A stretch of 64,000 nt of DNA from Streptomyces sp. F001 (lineage in GTDB: Bacteria; Actinomycetota; Actinomycetes; Streptomycetales; Streptomycetaceae), in contig NZ_QZWF01000022.1 of NCBI RefSeq assembly GCF_004187715.1, positions 1 through 64,000 on the forward strand. Reading direction: 5' to 3'. Both the position numbers and the translations under genes were made by a program. The notes below the pieces were generated by a model. The model did no database searches. It saw nothing but the letters and a program-made list of their open reading frames with translations, and had not been told where the DNA came from. Shown here piece after piece: positions 15,206 to 25,223 of this stretch (positions are counted from its first letter, which is position 1; the number at the start of each line of letters is the position of its first letter).

Positions 15206-16549
15206 CTACTCCAGCGGTGCCGTCCGCTGCCACGGACGCGCGGCCTCCAACTGGGCCGCCAGTCCCAGCAGTTCCGCCTCCGACCCCGGCCGCCCCACGA
15301 GCTGTACGGCGCAGGGGGCGCCGGACGGGAGGGTGCCCAGCGGCACCGTCATCGCGGGCCAGCCGGTCAGGTTCCACGGCGGTGTCATCGGCGAGTAGGC
15401 GGTGTTGGCGGCCACGTTGCGCAGCCAGCCCCGCTCGTGCCAGGGCCCGGCCTTGGGGGAACGGCGGGCGAGCGCCGGTGTGAGCAGCACGTCGTACTCG
15501 GCGAAGAACGGCTCCAGACGCCGACGCAGGGCGTCCCGGCTCCCGCCGCCGCGCACGGCTCCCACGAACCGCCTCCCGACGGCCGCGTGCACCCGGGTGC
15601 GCCGGGCCAGCAGCCGCCGGTCCAGGCCCTGGGCGTCGACGGAGGTGCCCGCCGTCCAGTGGGCGAGCGAGGTGAAGCTCAGCGACAGCGGATACGGCGG
15701 ATCGGCACGCCGCACCTGGTGCCCTGCCTTGATCAGCAGCCCGGCCGCCTCCTGGGCGGCGGTCGTATACGGTCTGCTGACGGTGACCCCGGCAAGGGGG
15801 CTGCGCAGGGAGACGGCGACGCGGTGGGTGTCGGGCGCGCCACCCCGTACGACCTCGGTGTCCGCGAGGACGGACAGCATCAGTCGCGCGTCCGCCACGG
15901 TCGTCGCCAGCGGCCCGTTCTCCGACATGCCGAACCAGTCGCCGTCACTGATGCCCGCCGGAACCACCCCGCGGCCCGGCTTGATGGTGACGACACCGCA
16001 GTTGGCCGCCGGTATCCGCAGCGAGCCCATACCGTCGTTGCCCAGGGCGATCGGCACCAGGCCCGCGGCGACGGCGGCCGCGCTGCCGCCGGACGAGCCG
16101 CCCGCCGTGCGCGTCGTGTCCCACGGGTTGCGGGCGGTGCCGTGCACGCCCTCGGTGGTACCGAACACGCACAGCTCCGGCACATTGGTCAGCCCCACGA
16201 CCACCGCACCCGCCGCCCGCAGCCGGGCGACGGTGACATGGTCCTGGTCGGCCGGCGTGTCGGCAGTCGCGGCCGAGCCGATCCGCACGGCCTCGCCGCG
16301 CACCGCCAGATTGTCCTTGACGGCCACGGGCACGCCCGCGAGCGGGAGTTCGCCCAGATCACCGCGGGCGCCCACCTCGTCGGCCTCCGCGAGCGCGGCC
16401 TGTGCCCGCACCGTGCGAAAGGCGCCGACCCGGCCGTCGATCCGCTCGATCCGCGCGAGGTGCTCGGCCACCACCTCCCGCGGCGTTACCTGCTTCTCGC
16501 GTACGGCGGCGGCGATCTCGACGGCGGTCCGTCCGACCCAGTGGGTCAC
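15206..16549 (-). CDS. Amidase-signature family hydrolase
   Basis: Hydrolyses an amide bond with the Ser-cisSer-Lys triad: K78 (PVAVKDN), cis-Ser in GGSSGGS (150-156), and nucleophile S176 in GNDGMGSLRIPA. The 447 residues are close to the family length of 450-470. The substrate cannot be deduced; it is not a GatA because no gatC/gatB are present. A 20-bp perfect palindrome lies 34 bp upstream of the ATG, so it is probably repressor-controlled. Confidence 0.88.
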   Translation of the reverse strand: MTHWVGRTAVEIAAAVREKQVTPREVVAEHLARIERIDGRVGAFRTVRAQAALAEADEVGARGDLGELPLAGVPVAVKDNLAVRGEAVRIGSAATADTPADQDHVTVARLRAAGAVVVGLTNVPELCVFGTTEGVHGTARNPWDTTRTAGGSSGGSAAAVAAGLVPIALGNDGMGSLRIPAANCGVVTIKPGRGVVPAGISDGDWFGMSENGPLATTVADARLMLSVLADTEVVRGGAPDTHRVAVSLRSPLAGVTVSRPYTTAAQEAAGLLIKAGHQVRRADPPYPLSLSFTSLAHWTAGTSVDAQGLDRRLLARRTRVHAAVGRRFVGAVRGGGSRDALRRRLEPFFAEYDVLLTPALARRSPKAGPWHERGWLRNVAANTAYSPMTPPWNLTGWPAMTVPLGTLPSGAPCAVQLVGRPGSEAELLGLAAQLEAARPWQRTAPLE

Positions 16550-16582
16550 GGGCGCTCCTTGGGGCAGGGGGCGGCTGATGCG

Positions 16583-16602
16583 TACGTACTCGCGAGTACG
16601 TA
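16583..16602. promoter_or_regulatory. 20-bp perfect palindromic operator candidate
   Basis: TACGTACTCGCGAGTACGTA is a perfect dyad 34 bp upstream of the amidase start, well placed to overlap its promoter. Its length and perfect symmetry resemble TetR-family operators. The nearest TetR gene (18478-19140) has a different dyad at its own promoter, so the cognate regulator is uncertain. Confidence 0.6.
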
Positions 16603-16708
16603 GGCAGAACTGTGCCCGGACGCGCCCGTCACGTCGAGGGTGCCGACCCGAATCCGGCTGACATCCGGTGACTTCATCAACTCCGGCCCTGTCACCGACC
16701 GTACGGCG

Positions 16709-16743
16709 AAGGGGCTGCCCCGCGTGCGGCAGGGCAGCCCCTT
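16709..16743 (-). terminator. Terminator of the TetR/efflux unit
   Basis: Perfect 12-bp arms AAGGGGCTGCCC (16709-16720) and GGGCAGCCCCTT (16732-16743) enclose an 11-nt loop, beginning 8 bp past the efflux gene stop. The AA flank gives a short U-tract on the minus strand. Confidence 0.85.
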
Positions 16744-16750
16744 CCCGGGC

Positions 16751-18343
16751 TCAGCCGACCGGAGCGCCCGCCGACTCCTCGGCGAGGCGTTCCATGCCGC
16801 TGGTGGTCTTCAGCGGCTTCTCCTTCAGGAACACCACGGTGATCAGCGCGAGCAGGGCGAACGGCGTGGCGATGAGGAACAGGTCGGCGGTGGCGACGCC
16901 GTAGGCGTGCTCCACGATCGACCGCATCGGGGCGGGCAGCGTCGTCATGTCCGGCACGTGCGAGGACTCGCCGCCCGAACCCTGGCCCGCCGCCCCGGTG
17001 ATGCCGGCCTCCTCGAGGCCCTTGGTCATCTCGGTCGCCACGCGGTTGGCGAGGATCGCGCCGAGGACGCTGGTGCCGATGGTGCCGCCCATGCTGCGGA
17101 AGAAGGACAGCACGGAGGTCGCCGCGCCCAGTTCGGCGGCGGGCACGTCGTTCTGGGCGGCCAGCACGAGGTTCTGCATCAGCATGCCGACGCCGACGCC
17201 GAGCACCGCCATGTAGATGCTGAGCAGGCCGAAGTGGGTGTCGGCGCCGATCGTGGCGAGCAGTCCGAGTCCGGCGGTCATGAAGACGGCGCCCGCCACC
17301 AGGTACCGCTTCCACTTGCCGGTCCGGCTGATCACCTGGCCGGCGACGGTGGACGACACCAGCAGGCCCAGGATCATCGGCAGGCTCATCAGACCAGCGA
17401 CGGTCGGCGACTTGCCGAGGGATACCTGGAAGTACTGCGACAGGAACACGGTCCCGCCGAACATGGCGACACCGACCAGCAGGCTGGCCACGGTGGTCAG
17501 CGTGACCGTGCGGTTGCGGAAGATGCCGAGCGGGATGACCGGCTCGGGGGTGCGGGACTCCACGAACACCGCGGCCACCAGCAGCAGCACGCCACCGCCG
17601 GTGAGCGCCGCGGTCTGCCAGGACGCCCAGTCGAACTGGTTGCCGGCCAGCGAGACCCAGATGAGCAGCGCGCAGACACCGGCGACGATCAGGAACGCGC
17701 CGAGCCAGTCGATCCGTACCTTCCGCCGGACCGTGGGCAGCCGCAGGGTGCGCTGCAGCAGCGCGATGGCCAGCAGGGCGAACGGCACGCCGATGAAGAA
17801 GCACCAGCGCCAGCCCAGCCAGTCGGTGTCGACCAGCACACCGCCGACCAGCGGTCCGGCCACGGTGCCCACGGCGAACACGGCACCGAAGATGCCCGCG
17901 TACCGGCCCAGTTCGCGCGGCGGGATGACGGCGGCCATGACGACCTGGGCGAGCGCGGTCAGACCACCGGCGCCGATGCCCTGAACGACCCGGCTGAAGA
18001 TGAGCAGTCCGACGCCCTGGGAGAAGCCCGCGAGCAGCGACCCCACGACGAACATCGACAGGGACAGCTGCAGGAGCAGCTTCTTGTTGTAGAGGTCGGA
18101 CAGCTTGCCCCACAGGGGAACCGTCGCGGTCATCGCCAGCAGTTCGGAGGTGACGACCCAGGTGTAGGAGGACTGGCTGGCCCCCAGGTCGGCGATGATC
18201 CGGGGCAGCGCGTTCGAGACGACGGTGCCCGCCAGGATCGCGACGAACATGCCGGCCATCAGACCGGACATGGCCTGGAGTATCTGCCGTTGGGTCATGG
18301 AGGTGGGCGACGCCTGTTCCGGCGTCTGCGGTGGTGCGGTCAC
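16751..18343 (-). CDS. DHA2-type (EmrB/QacA) multidrug efflux transporter
   Basis: Proton-driven major-facilitator exporter of 530 residues with 14 predicted membrane segments. Family features include the motif after the second helix (GKLSDLYNKK), a motif-C-like GIFGAVFAVGTVAGPLVGG, and the first-helix region AGMFVAILAGTVVSNALPRI. GTG 18343 is chosen with a weak GAAAGAG upstream; an internal ATG at 18298 would clip 15 residues. It lies 134 bp downstream of a TetR gene on the same strand, so the regulator probably responds to the exported compound. Confidence 0.88.
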   Translation of the reverse strand: MTAPPQTPEQASPTSMTQRQILQAMSGLMAGMFVAILAGTVVSNALPRIIADLGASQSSYTWVVTSELLAMTATVPLWGKLSDLYNKKLLLQLSLSMFVVGSLLAGFSQGVGLLIFSRVVQGIGAGGLTALAQVVMAAVIPPRELGRYAGIFGAVFAVGTVAGPLVGGVLVDTDWLGWRWCFFIGVPFALLAIALLQRTLRLPTVRRKVRIDWLGAFLIVAGVCALLIWVSLAGNQFDWASWQTAALTGGGVLLLVAAVFVESRTPEPVIPLGIFRNRTVTLTTVASLLVGVAMFGGTVFLSQYFQVSLGKSPTVAGLMSLPMILGLLVSSTVAGQVISRTGKWKRYLVAGAVFMTAGLGLLATIGADTHFGLLSIYMAVLGVGVGMLMQNLVLAAQNDVPAAELGAATSVLSFFRSMGGTIGTSVLGAILANRVATEMTKGLEEAGITGAAGQGSGGESSHVPDMTTLPAPMRSIVEHAYGVATADLFLIATPFALLALITVVFLKEKPLKTTSGMERLAEESAGAPVG

Positions 18344-18477
18344 GACAGCTCTTTCGATGGTGGTGATCGGATCCGCGCGAGAGGGCACGCTCAGGGGGCG
18401 GGGAGGAGGTGCTCGGGCGGCGCGCGACGGGAGAGGGGACGATGACCCGGGGTCGGACCGGGCGGTGGGTGCGATGC

Positions 18478-19140
18478 TCAGCCGGGCGGCGCCGGCAGCC
18501 CGGCGGCGAGGCTCGCGAACGTCTCCTGGAACACGTCCGCGAAGTGGCGTTCCGCCGGGTCGGCGCTCCAGTGCTCCACGGCGACCCGGACGGCGGTGCC
18601 CGCGACCGCGGCCAGCAGTCGCGGATACAGGTCGAGGCTCCGGCGGGCGTCTTCGTCCGTCGCGGTCGTCCCGGGGACGTCCGTGGGGCCGCCGCGCAGG
18701 CGCCGGGCGATGGCCACGGCCAGCCCGGTCTCGTCCGCCATGTGCGCGCCGAGGCTGCGCACCAGCAGATGCGGCGCGGCCCGCAGTACCTCGGCATGGA
18801 GTTGCCACAGCTCGTGCTGCTGCTCGGCCTCGGCGAGCTCGGCCGCGATGGCGTCGCGCACGGCGTCGAGCGGGGGGACCTCGGCCGGGGCACGCAGCAC
18901 GGTGCTCCGCACCCGGGCGCTGATGTCCGTGTCGATCACCACGAAGGCGTCGTCACGCGCGTCGAAGTAGTTGAAGAACGTCCGCACGGAGACACCCGCC
19001 GCGGCACTGATGGCCTCGACGGTGACGTTCTCCACCCCGTGCTCGGCGGCCAGGCGTACCGCCGCCTCCGCGAGCGCGGCCCGGGTGGCCCGCTTCTTCT
19101 GCTCACGCAGGCCGCCCCCTGCGGCACTCTTCTCCGGCAT
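18478..19140 (-). CDS. TetR-family regulator of the adjacent efflux pump
   Basis: The 220-residue protein has an N-terminal helix-turn-helix (VEAISAAAGVSVRTFFNYF) and a C-terminal ligand domain of about 170 residues with no close recognisable match. ATG 19140 is chosen over upstream TTG 19158 and ATG 19149. No Shine-Dalgarno precedes it, and a good promoter places transcription initiation at or next to the ATG, so the mRNA is probably leaderless. The operator-like dyad overlaps the -10, implying autorepression and control of the downstream DHA2 gene. Confidence 0.85.
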   Translation of the reverse strand: MPEKSAAGGGLREQKKRATRAALAEAAVRLAAEHGVENVTVEAISAAAGVSVRTFFNYFDARDDAFVVIDTDISARVRSTVLRAPAEVPPLDAVRDAIAAELAEAEQQHELWQLHAEVLRAAPHLLVRSLGAHMADETGLAVAIARRLRGGPTDVPGTTATDEDARRSLDLYPRLLAAVAGTAVRVAVEHWSADPAERHFADVFQETFASLAAGLPAPPG

Positions 19141-19175
19141 AACTTGCATGCTATGCAAAGATGCACGCCCTGCAA
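19141..19175 (-). promoter_or_regulatory. Promoter/operator of the TetR-efflux unit
   Basis: On the minus strand, TTGCAG (-35, 19170-19175) and TAGCAT (-10, 19148-19153) are 16 bp apart, with the -10 ending 7 nt before the ATG. The dyad TTGCAT-GCT-ATGCAA (19144-19158) covers the -10. A further TGCA-rich half-site lies at 19162-19174. Confidence 0.6.
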
Positions 19176-19195
19176 AATTGACCCAGGCCTGCGCC

Positions 19196-20242
19196 TCAGT
19201 CGCCCCGCGCCGGCCCCGTGCTCTCCCGCCCGATCAACTGCGGCACCGGCACCTGCACCGTGCGGGCCGGGCCGCCGTCGAGCAGGGCGGTCAGCTCCCG
19301 CGCCGCCGTACGGCCGAACTCCACCGTGTCCCGGGACAGTGCGGACAGCCAGGGCTTGACCATGCGGCACAGTGCGGAGTCCTCCCACGCCACCACCGAC
19401 ACATCGGCCGGCACGGAGAAGCCCAGCCCTGCCGCGGCGGCGACGCCCGCGACGGCCATCACGTCGTTGTCGTAGACCAGGGCCGTCGGGGGAGTGGGTC
19501 CGGACAGCACGCGGCGGGTCACGGCGGCGCCCTCCGCGTCCGAGTAGTCGGTCGTCACCGACCGCACCTCGGTGAGACCGCGCCGGTCCGCCTCGGCGCG
19601 CAGCGTACGGATCCGGCGCTCGGTGTGCGCGAGTCCCGCGAGGCCGGCGATGTGCACGATCCGCCGATGCCCGAGGGCGTACAGCTCGTCGACGACCGCG
19701 GCCATCGCGCCCGCGTCGTCCGCCCACACCGTGGTCAGCCCGGGGTGCCGTGCGTCGGGCGCGCCGCCGATCACCACGCCGGGCAGGCCCAGTTCGTCGA
19801 GCAGGTCCGGGCGCGGGTCGTCGGTGCGCGGGTCGACGACGAGCACGCCGTCCACCCGGTGCTCGGCCCACCAGCGCCGGTACACCGCGCACTCGTCGGC
19901 GATGTTCTGCGCGATCTGGAACAGCAGCCCGAGATGACGCTCCGCCAGCACCTCCTGGATGCCGGACACGAGCTGCAGGAAGAACGAGTCCACGCCCAGC
20001 GTGTCCGCGGGCCGGGCCAGTACGAAGCCGACTGTCGCCGCGCCCTCGCCGGACAGCGCCCGCGCCGCCGTGCTCGGCCGCCAGCCCAGCTGCTCGGCGA
20101 CCCTGCGCACCCGGTCCCGGGTCACCTCGGAGACCCCCGGACGCCCGTTGAGCGCGAACGACACCGCGCTCTCGGAGACCCCGGCACGCCGCGCGATGTC
20201 CTTCATCGTCGGCCGGCGCGCGGGAGACCGCTTGCCCGTCAC
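19196..20242 (-). CDS. LacI-family repressor of the mannoside locus
   Basis: The 348-residue protein has the LacI helix-turn-helix and hinge (TMKDIARRAGVSESAVSFAL ... SGEGAATVGFV) and a periplasmic-binding-protein-like effector domain. GTG 20242 has GGGAG 7 nt upstream. It is divergent from the ABC/GH5/GH38 operon with two near-identical operators in the shared gap, so it most likely represses that operon and itself until a mannoside is present. LacI proteins in streptomycetes commonly control neighbouring sugar importers. Confidence 0.9.
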   Translation of the reverse strand: MTGKRSPARRPTMKDIARRAGVSESAVSFALNGRPGVSEVTRDRVRRVAEQLGWRPSTAARALSGEGAATVGFVLARPADTLGVDSFFLQLVSGIQEVLAERHLGLLFQIAQNIADECAVYRRWWAEHRVDGVLVVDPRTDDPRPDLLDELGLPGVVIGGAPDARHPGLTTVWADDAGAMAAVVDELYALGHRRIVHIAGLAGLAHTERRIRTLRAEADRRGLTEVRSVTTDYSDAEGAAVTRRVLSGPTPPTALVYDNDVMAVAGVAAAAGLGFSVPADVSVVAWEDSALCRMVKPWLSALSRDTVEFGRTAARELTALLDGGPARTVQVPVPQLIGRESTGPARGD

Positions 20243-20272
20243 GTGCTGCTCCCATTCGAAAAGCGCCGCGCA

Positions 20273-20310
20273 CTAATGCGCTTGAGTTCGATCACCCTAA
20301 AGCGCATTAG
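20273..20310. promoter_or_regulatory. Paired LacI operators
   Basis: Site 1 is CTAATGCGCTTGAG (20273-20286) and site 2 is CTAAAGCGCATTAG (20297-20310). Each is a near-palindrome on a GCGC centre, 24 bp apart. Together they form a perfect 13-bp inverted repeat, CACTAATGCGCTT (20271-20283) / AAGCGCATTAGTG (20300-20312). The spacing would allow two dimers on nearby faces, controlling the divergent lacI and transport genes. Confidence 0.8.
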
Positions 20311-20484
20311 TGACCCAACGCAAGGCCCTGCTCACACCGTCCTGAACTGGCACTTTGCTCAACTTAAGGCTTTAGCTGGGCTGAATCCATTGACTTTCTG
20401 CGGAGGGGAAGTGCAAGGTCTGCCCGACGCGCCGGTCCATGCCGGACGTCACCGGACCTCACCGCCGCAAAGGAGCACCTCGTC

Positions 20485-21777
20485 GTGCGCATTTCCCGCC
20501 GGACCTTCGCCGCCGCTGCCGTCGCCGTCGTTCTCGTGCCGCTCAGTGCCTGCGGCTCCGGGGGAGACGACGGCGGCTCGGCCGACGCCTCGGGCAAGGT
20601 GGAGGGCAACATCACCTTCCAGACCTGGAACCTCCGCGCCAACTTCAAGGACTACTTCGAGGGCCTGGTCGCCGACTTCGAGAAGAAGTACCCGGGCACC
20701 GACGTGAAGTGGGTCGACCAGCCCGCCGAGGGCTACGCCGACAAGATCAGCGCCGACGCGGCCGGCGGCACCCTGCCCGACGTCGTCAACGTCTCTCCGG
20801 ACCTGGTCGCCCCGCTCGCCAAGGCCGGCCTCGCGCTCGACCTCGACAAGGCCGCGCCGCAGTACAGGAAGGAGTACCTGGAAGGCGCCTGGGCCAGCCA
20901 TGAAATACCAGGCATGACCGGCACGTACGCCTTCCCCTGGTATCTCAACACCGGCCCGCTCTTCTACAACAAGTCCCTGTTCGAGAAGGCCGGACTCGAC
21001 CCCGACCAGCCGCCCAAGACGTATGACGAAGTCTTCTCCGCCGCCCTGCAGATCGCGCAGAAGACCGACGGCGAGGTCGCCACCCTCGCCAACGTGCCCA
21101 CCATCGAGGACTTCGGCCGCTACGGCGTCCCGCTGATGAACAAGGAGGGCACCGGCTTCACCTTCAACGACGCCAAGGGCGTCGAACTCCTCACCAAGTA
21201 CAAGGAGTTGTACGATGCCAAGGCCCTGGACCCGCAGGCGCTGACCGCCACGCCCGAGTCGTCCGGCAAGAAGTTCCTCACCGAGGCCGTCGCCATGAAC
21301 CCGGGCAGCGCCCTCGACCTCGGCAACTTCAAGAAGCAGGCGCCGCACCTGTACAACAACATCGGCATCACCGACCAGATCACCAGCACCGGCCACGTCA
21401 ACATGTACGTGATGGGCGTGATGGTCAACGCGCAGACCAAGCAGAAGCCCGCCGCCGTCGCCTTCGCGCACTACGTCACCGACGCCGCGCACCAGATGTC
21501 GTTCGCCAAGCAGGTCGCCATCTTCCCGAGCACCGCCGGCTCGCTCGACGACCCGTACTTCACCAAGGAGGACGGCACCGACGAGACCCGGGTGCGGGTG
21601 GCCGCCGCCGAGTCACTGAAGAACGCGGTCAACTACACGCCGGTGTTGTTCAGCGAGCAGATGAAGGTCGAGCTGCGCAACGCCGTCGCCCGCGCGCTCC
21701 AGGGCAAGGAGAGCCCCAAGGAAGCTCTTGACAACGCTGTCAAGGCGTGTGACCGGCTGCTCCAGCAGCAGGGCTGA
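20485..21777 (+). CDS. ABC sugar importer substrate-binding lipoprotein
   Basis: The 430-residue family-1 extracellular solute-binding protein has a Tat/Sec-like N-terminus (RRTFAAAAVAVV) and a lipobox LSAC with the lipid-modified Cys near residue 23. It is exported and anchored on the membrane surface. GTG 20485 follows AAAGGAG by 9 nt. It is the first gene of the LacI-controlled operon; the permeases follow within 7 bp. No ATPase gene is present, as expected for streptomycete CUT1 importers that share the MsiK ATPase. The substrate is inferred to be a mannoside from the GH genes downstream. Confidence 0.9.
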   Translation: MRISRRTFAAAAVAVVLVPLSACGSGGDDGGSADASGKVEGNITFQTWNLRANFKDYFEGLVADFEKKYPGTDVKWVDQPAEGYADKISADAAGGTLPDVVNVSPDLVAPLAKAGLALDLDKAAPQYRKEYLEGAWASHEIPGMTGTYAFPWYLNTGPLFYNKSLFEKAGLDPDQPPKTYDEVFSAALQIAQKTDGEVATLANVPTIEDFGRYGVPLMNKEGTGFTFNDAKGVELLTKYKELYDAKALDPQALTATPESSGKKFLTEAVAMNPGSALDLGNFKKQAPHLYNNIGITDQITSTGHVNMYVMGVMVNAQTKQKPAAVAFAHYVTDAAHQMSFAKQVAIFPSTAGSLDDPYFTKEDGTDETRVRVAAAESLKNAVNYTPVLFSEQMKVELRNAVARALQGKESPKEALDNAVKACDRLLQQQG

Positions 21778-21783
21778 GTCGTC

Positions 21784-22673
21784 ATGGCGAGTCCCGCTGT
21801 CTCCCGGGTGCGGCGCCAGCTGCCGAGCAGCCCCTGGCTGTTCGCCGCGCCCGGACTGATCGTCATCGGCGCGTTCGTGCTGTACCCGTTCGTCTCCACG
21901 CTGGTCAACGCGTTCACCGACCGCCGGACGCTGGTTCCGGGCGAGTTCGTGGGCCTCGCCAACTTCCGCGAGCTGCTCCACGACGACATGTTCTGGATCG
22001 GCCTGCGCAACAGCACGCTCTACGTCCTCGGGGTCGTCCCGGCCCTGGTGATCCTGCCGCTGCTTCTGGCCCTGCTGGTGCAGAAGAGCATCCCCGGCAT
22101 CACCTTCTTCCGCTCCGCCTTCTACACGCCGGTCGTCGCCTCGATCGTCGTGGTCGGCCTGATCTGGGTGTGGCTGCTCGACGAGCGCGGTCTGGTCAAC
22201 GCGCTGCTGGAGACGGTCGGCGTCGGTCGGATCGGCTTCCTCAGCGACCAGTGGCTGCTGCTGCTCAGCGCCATGGCCGTCACGGTCTGGAAGGGCCTCG
22301 GCTACTACATGATCATTTACCTGGCGGCGCTCGGGAACGTACCGCGCGAACTGCACGAGGCCGCCGCGGTCGACGGCGCCGGAGCGGTCCGCCGCTTCCT
22401 CACCGTCACCGTGCCCGCCGTGCGCTCCACCATGGTCCTGGTCGCCGCGCTCTCCTCGGTCGCCGCCTTCAAGGTGTTCTCCGAGGTGTATCTGATGGCC
22501 GGACCCGCCGGCGGACCGGCCGGCGAGGACACCACCCTGGTGATGCTGGTCCAGCGCACCGGCACCGGCCTGACCGGCCGGGTCGGCTACGCCTCCGCGA
22601 TCTCCGTGGTCGTCTTCGTCGTCACCGTCGTCCTGATGCTGCTCGTGCTGCGCGCCGACCGGAGGGAGGAGCG

Positions 22674-22677
<4 letters not shown>
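21784..22677 (+). CDS. ABC sugar importer permease (MalF-type)
   Basis: The 297-residue protein has six membrane segments and the EAA coupling motif ELHEAAAVDGAGAVRRFLTV (about 190-210), which docks the cytoplasmic ATPase. It starts 6 bp after the binding-protein stop, and its own stop overlaps the start of the second permease (ATGA), so translation is coupled. Confidence 0.92.
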
Positions 22678-23588
<911 letters not shown>

Positions 23589-23621
23589 CCCACCCGTACC
23601 TCCGATTCGCGAGGATCCCGT

Positions 23622-24890
23622 ATGCCCCCTGCCGTGCGCTTCGGCGTCAACTACACCCCGAGTGAAGGGTGGTTCCACCACTGGCTCGACTTCGACCTGG
23701 ACTCCGTGCGCGCCGACCTCGACTCGATCGCCGCGCTCGGCCTGGACCACATCCGCGTCTTCCCGTTGTGGCCGTACTTCCAGCCCAACCGCACCCTCAT
23801 CAGGCCGAAGGCCGTCGAGCAGTTGGTCGCGCTCGTCGACGCCGCCGCCGAACGCGGGCTCGACGTCAACGTGGACGGGCTGCAAGGGCATTTGAGCAGC
23901 TTCGACTTCCTGCCGGCCTGGACCGGGACCTGGCACCGGCGGAACCTCTTCACCGACCCGGACGTCCTCGACGGCCAGGCGACCTACCTGCGCACCCTGG
24001 CCGCCGCCCTCGCCGACCGCCCCAACTTCCTCGGCATGACCCTGGGCAACGAGGTCAACCAGTTCGCCGCGGGCCCGCATCCCGACCCCGACCGGGCCAC
24101 CGAGGCGCAGATCGACGCATGGCTGGAGCGGATGCTGGCCGCCTGCGAGGAGGGCGCGCCCGGCAGACTGCACCTGCACGCCGAGTACGACGCGACCTGG
24201 TACCAGGACGACCAGCCGTTCACCCCGGCCCAGGCGGCCCGGCGCGGTGCCGTCACGGCCGTGCACTCCTGGGTGTTCAACGGCACCGCCCAGCGCCACG
24301 GCCGCACGTCCGTGCCGAGCGAACACCACGCCGAGTACCTCATCGAGCTCAGCAAGGCCTGGGCCGACGACCCGCACCGGCCCGTCTGGCTTCAGGAGGT
24401 CGGCGCACCCGCCCCGCTCGTCCCGCCGGAGCACGCCGCCTCCTTCACCGAGGCCACCGTGCGGCACGCGTTGGACTGCCCGGACCTGTGGGGCATCACC
24501 TGGTGGTGCTCCCACGACGTCTCCCGCGACCTCGCCGACTTCCCCGAACTCGAGTACGGCCTCGGCCTGTTGACCAACGACCGGCGGCCCAAGGACTCCG
24601 CGCGGGTGCTGGCCCGCGCGGCCCGTGAGCACACCGGCGCCGCAGCCGCCGCCCGGACCACAGCGCTCGTCGTTCCCGCGGACCCGTCCCTCCGTTCCCG
24701 CTGCGCGCCCGGCGGCCCGGTCTTCGACGCTTTCTTCCGGCTGGTCGCCGACGGCGCCCGGCCCACCACCGTCCTTGACATGAACGCGGACGACAAGGAC
24801 CATCTCGCCGCCCGCGGCATCACCGAGGTCGTCACTCCCGAACAGGTACTCCCCGCCCCGGAAGGAACCCGAGGAGGCACCCGCTCGTGA
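23622..24890 (+). CDS. GH5-family glycoside hydrolase, probable beta-mannosidase type
   Basis: The 422-residue protein has no signal peptide, so it acts on imported oligosaccharides. It begins with the (beta/alpha)8 barrel (VRFGVNYTPSEGWFHHW). The acid/base Glu is E144 in LGNEVNQF and the nucleophile is E259 in WLQEVGAP, the standard GH5 pair on strands 4 and 7. The sequence style recalls GH5 subfamily 18, whose bifidobacterial members cleave Man-beta-1,4-GlcNAc of N-glycan cores; this is from memory. A C-terminal stretch of about 100 residues follows the barrel. GAGGA lies 6 nt before ATG 23622. Confidence 0.8.
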   Translation: MPPAVRFGVNYTPSEGWFHHWLDFDLDSVRADLDSIAALGLDHIRVFPLWPYFQPNRTLIRPKAVEQLVALVDAAAERGLDVNVDGLQGHLSSFDFLPAWTGTWHRRNLFTDPDVLDGQATYLRTLAAALADRPNFLGMTLGNEVNQFAAGPHPDPDRATEAQIDAWLERMLAACEEGAPGRLHLHAEYDATWYQDDQPFTPAQAARRGAVTAVHSWVFNGTAQRHGRTSVPSEHHAEYLIELSKAWADDPHRPVWLQEVGAPAPLVPPEHAASFTEATVRHALDCPDLWGITWWCSHDVSRDLADFPELEYGLGLLTNDRRPKDSARVLARAAREHTGAAAAARTTALVVPADPSLRSRCAPGGPVFDAFFRLVADGARPTTVLDMNADDKDHLAARGITEVVTPEQVLPAPEGTRGGTRS

Positions 24891-25193
24891 GCCGTGTGCG
24901 CCGGCGCCCCGATACCCTTGCCGTCCGCACCGCGCCGCCCCAGGCCCCCGCCGCCTCCGCAGACGACCTGCGCTTCGGCCGGCAGTCTGCCCCCGGCGGC
25001 GTTCGCCGCTACACCCTCCACCGCCTACTGCCCGACAGCACCCGGCGCTTCCTCGGCGGCACCTGCCGGCGGGCCCACTTCGTCGGCGGCCTCAGGGCCC
25101 GGACAGGGCGAGCGGGCGGCACGGTTCGAACTGCGCGCCGTAGGGGAGCTCTACACCTCGTCGGACCCCGTGACCGTGAACCACACCTGGTAA
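24887..25193 (+). pseudogene. Probable frameshifted remnant between GH5 and GH38
   Basis: GTG 24887 overlaps the GH5 stop (GTGA), as for a translationally coupled gene. That frame looks protein-like at first (ADDLRFGRQSAPGG, YTLHRLLPDSTRRFLGG) and then degenerates into Arg/Thr-rich sequence. From about 25098 the +1 frame carries a well-formed protein end (GERAARFELRAVGELYTSSD) and stops at 25191-25193. The simplest reading is one small ORF of about 100 residues interrupted by a frameshift, or a deletion relic of a larger gene. I do not recognise the family. From 25194 to 25223 only the GH38 ribosome-binding site is seen. Confidence 0.45.
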
Positions 25194-25223
25194 CCACCGC
25201 AACCCAGCTACGGAGCACCCCGC

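Noticed and set aside
16692..18893. A 733-codon minus-strand frame over the efflux gene
   Set aside because: The DHA2 transporter is in another frame with 14 membrane segments; this one is Arg/Pro-rich shadow.
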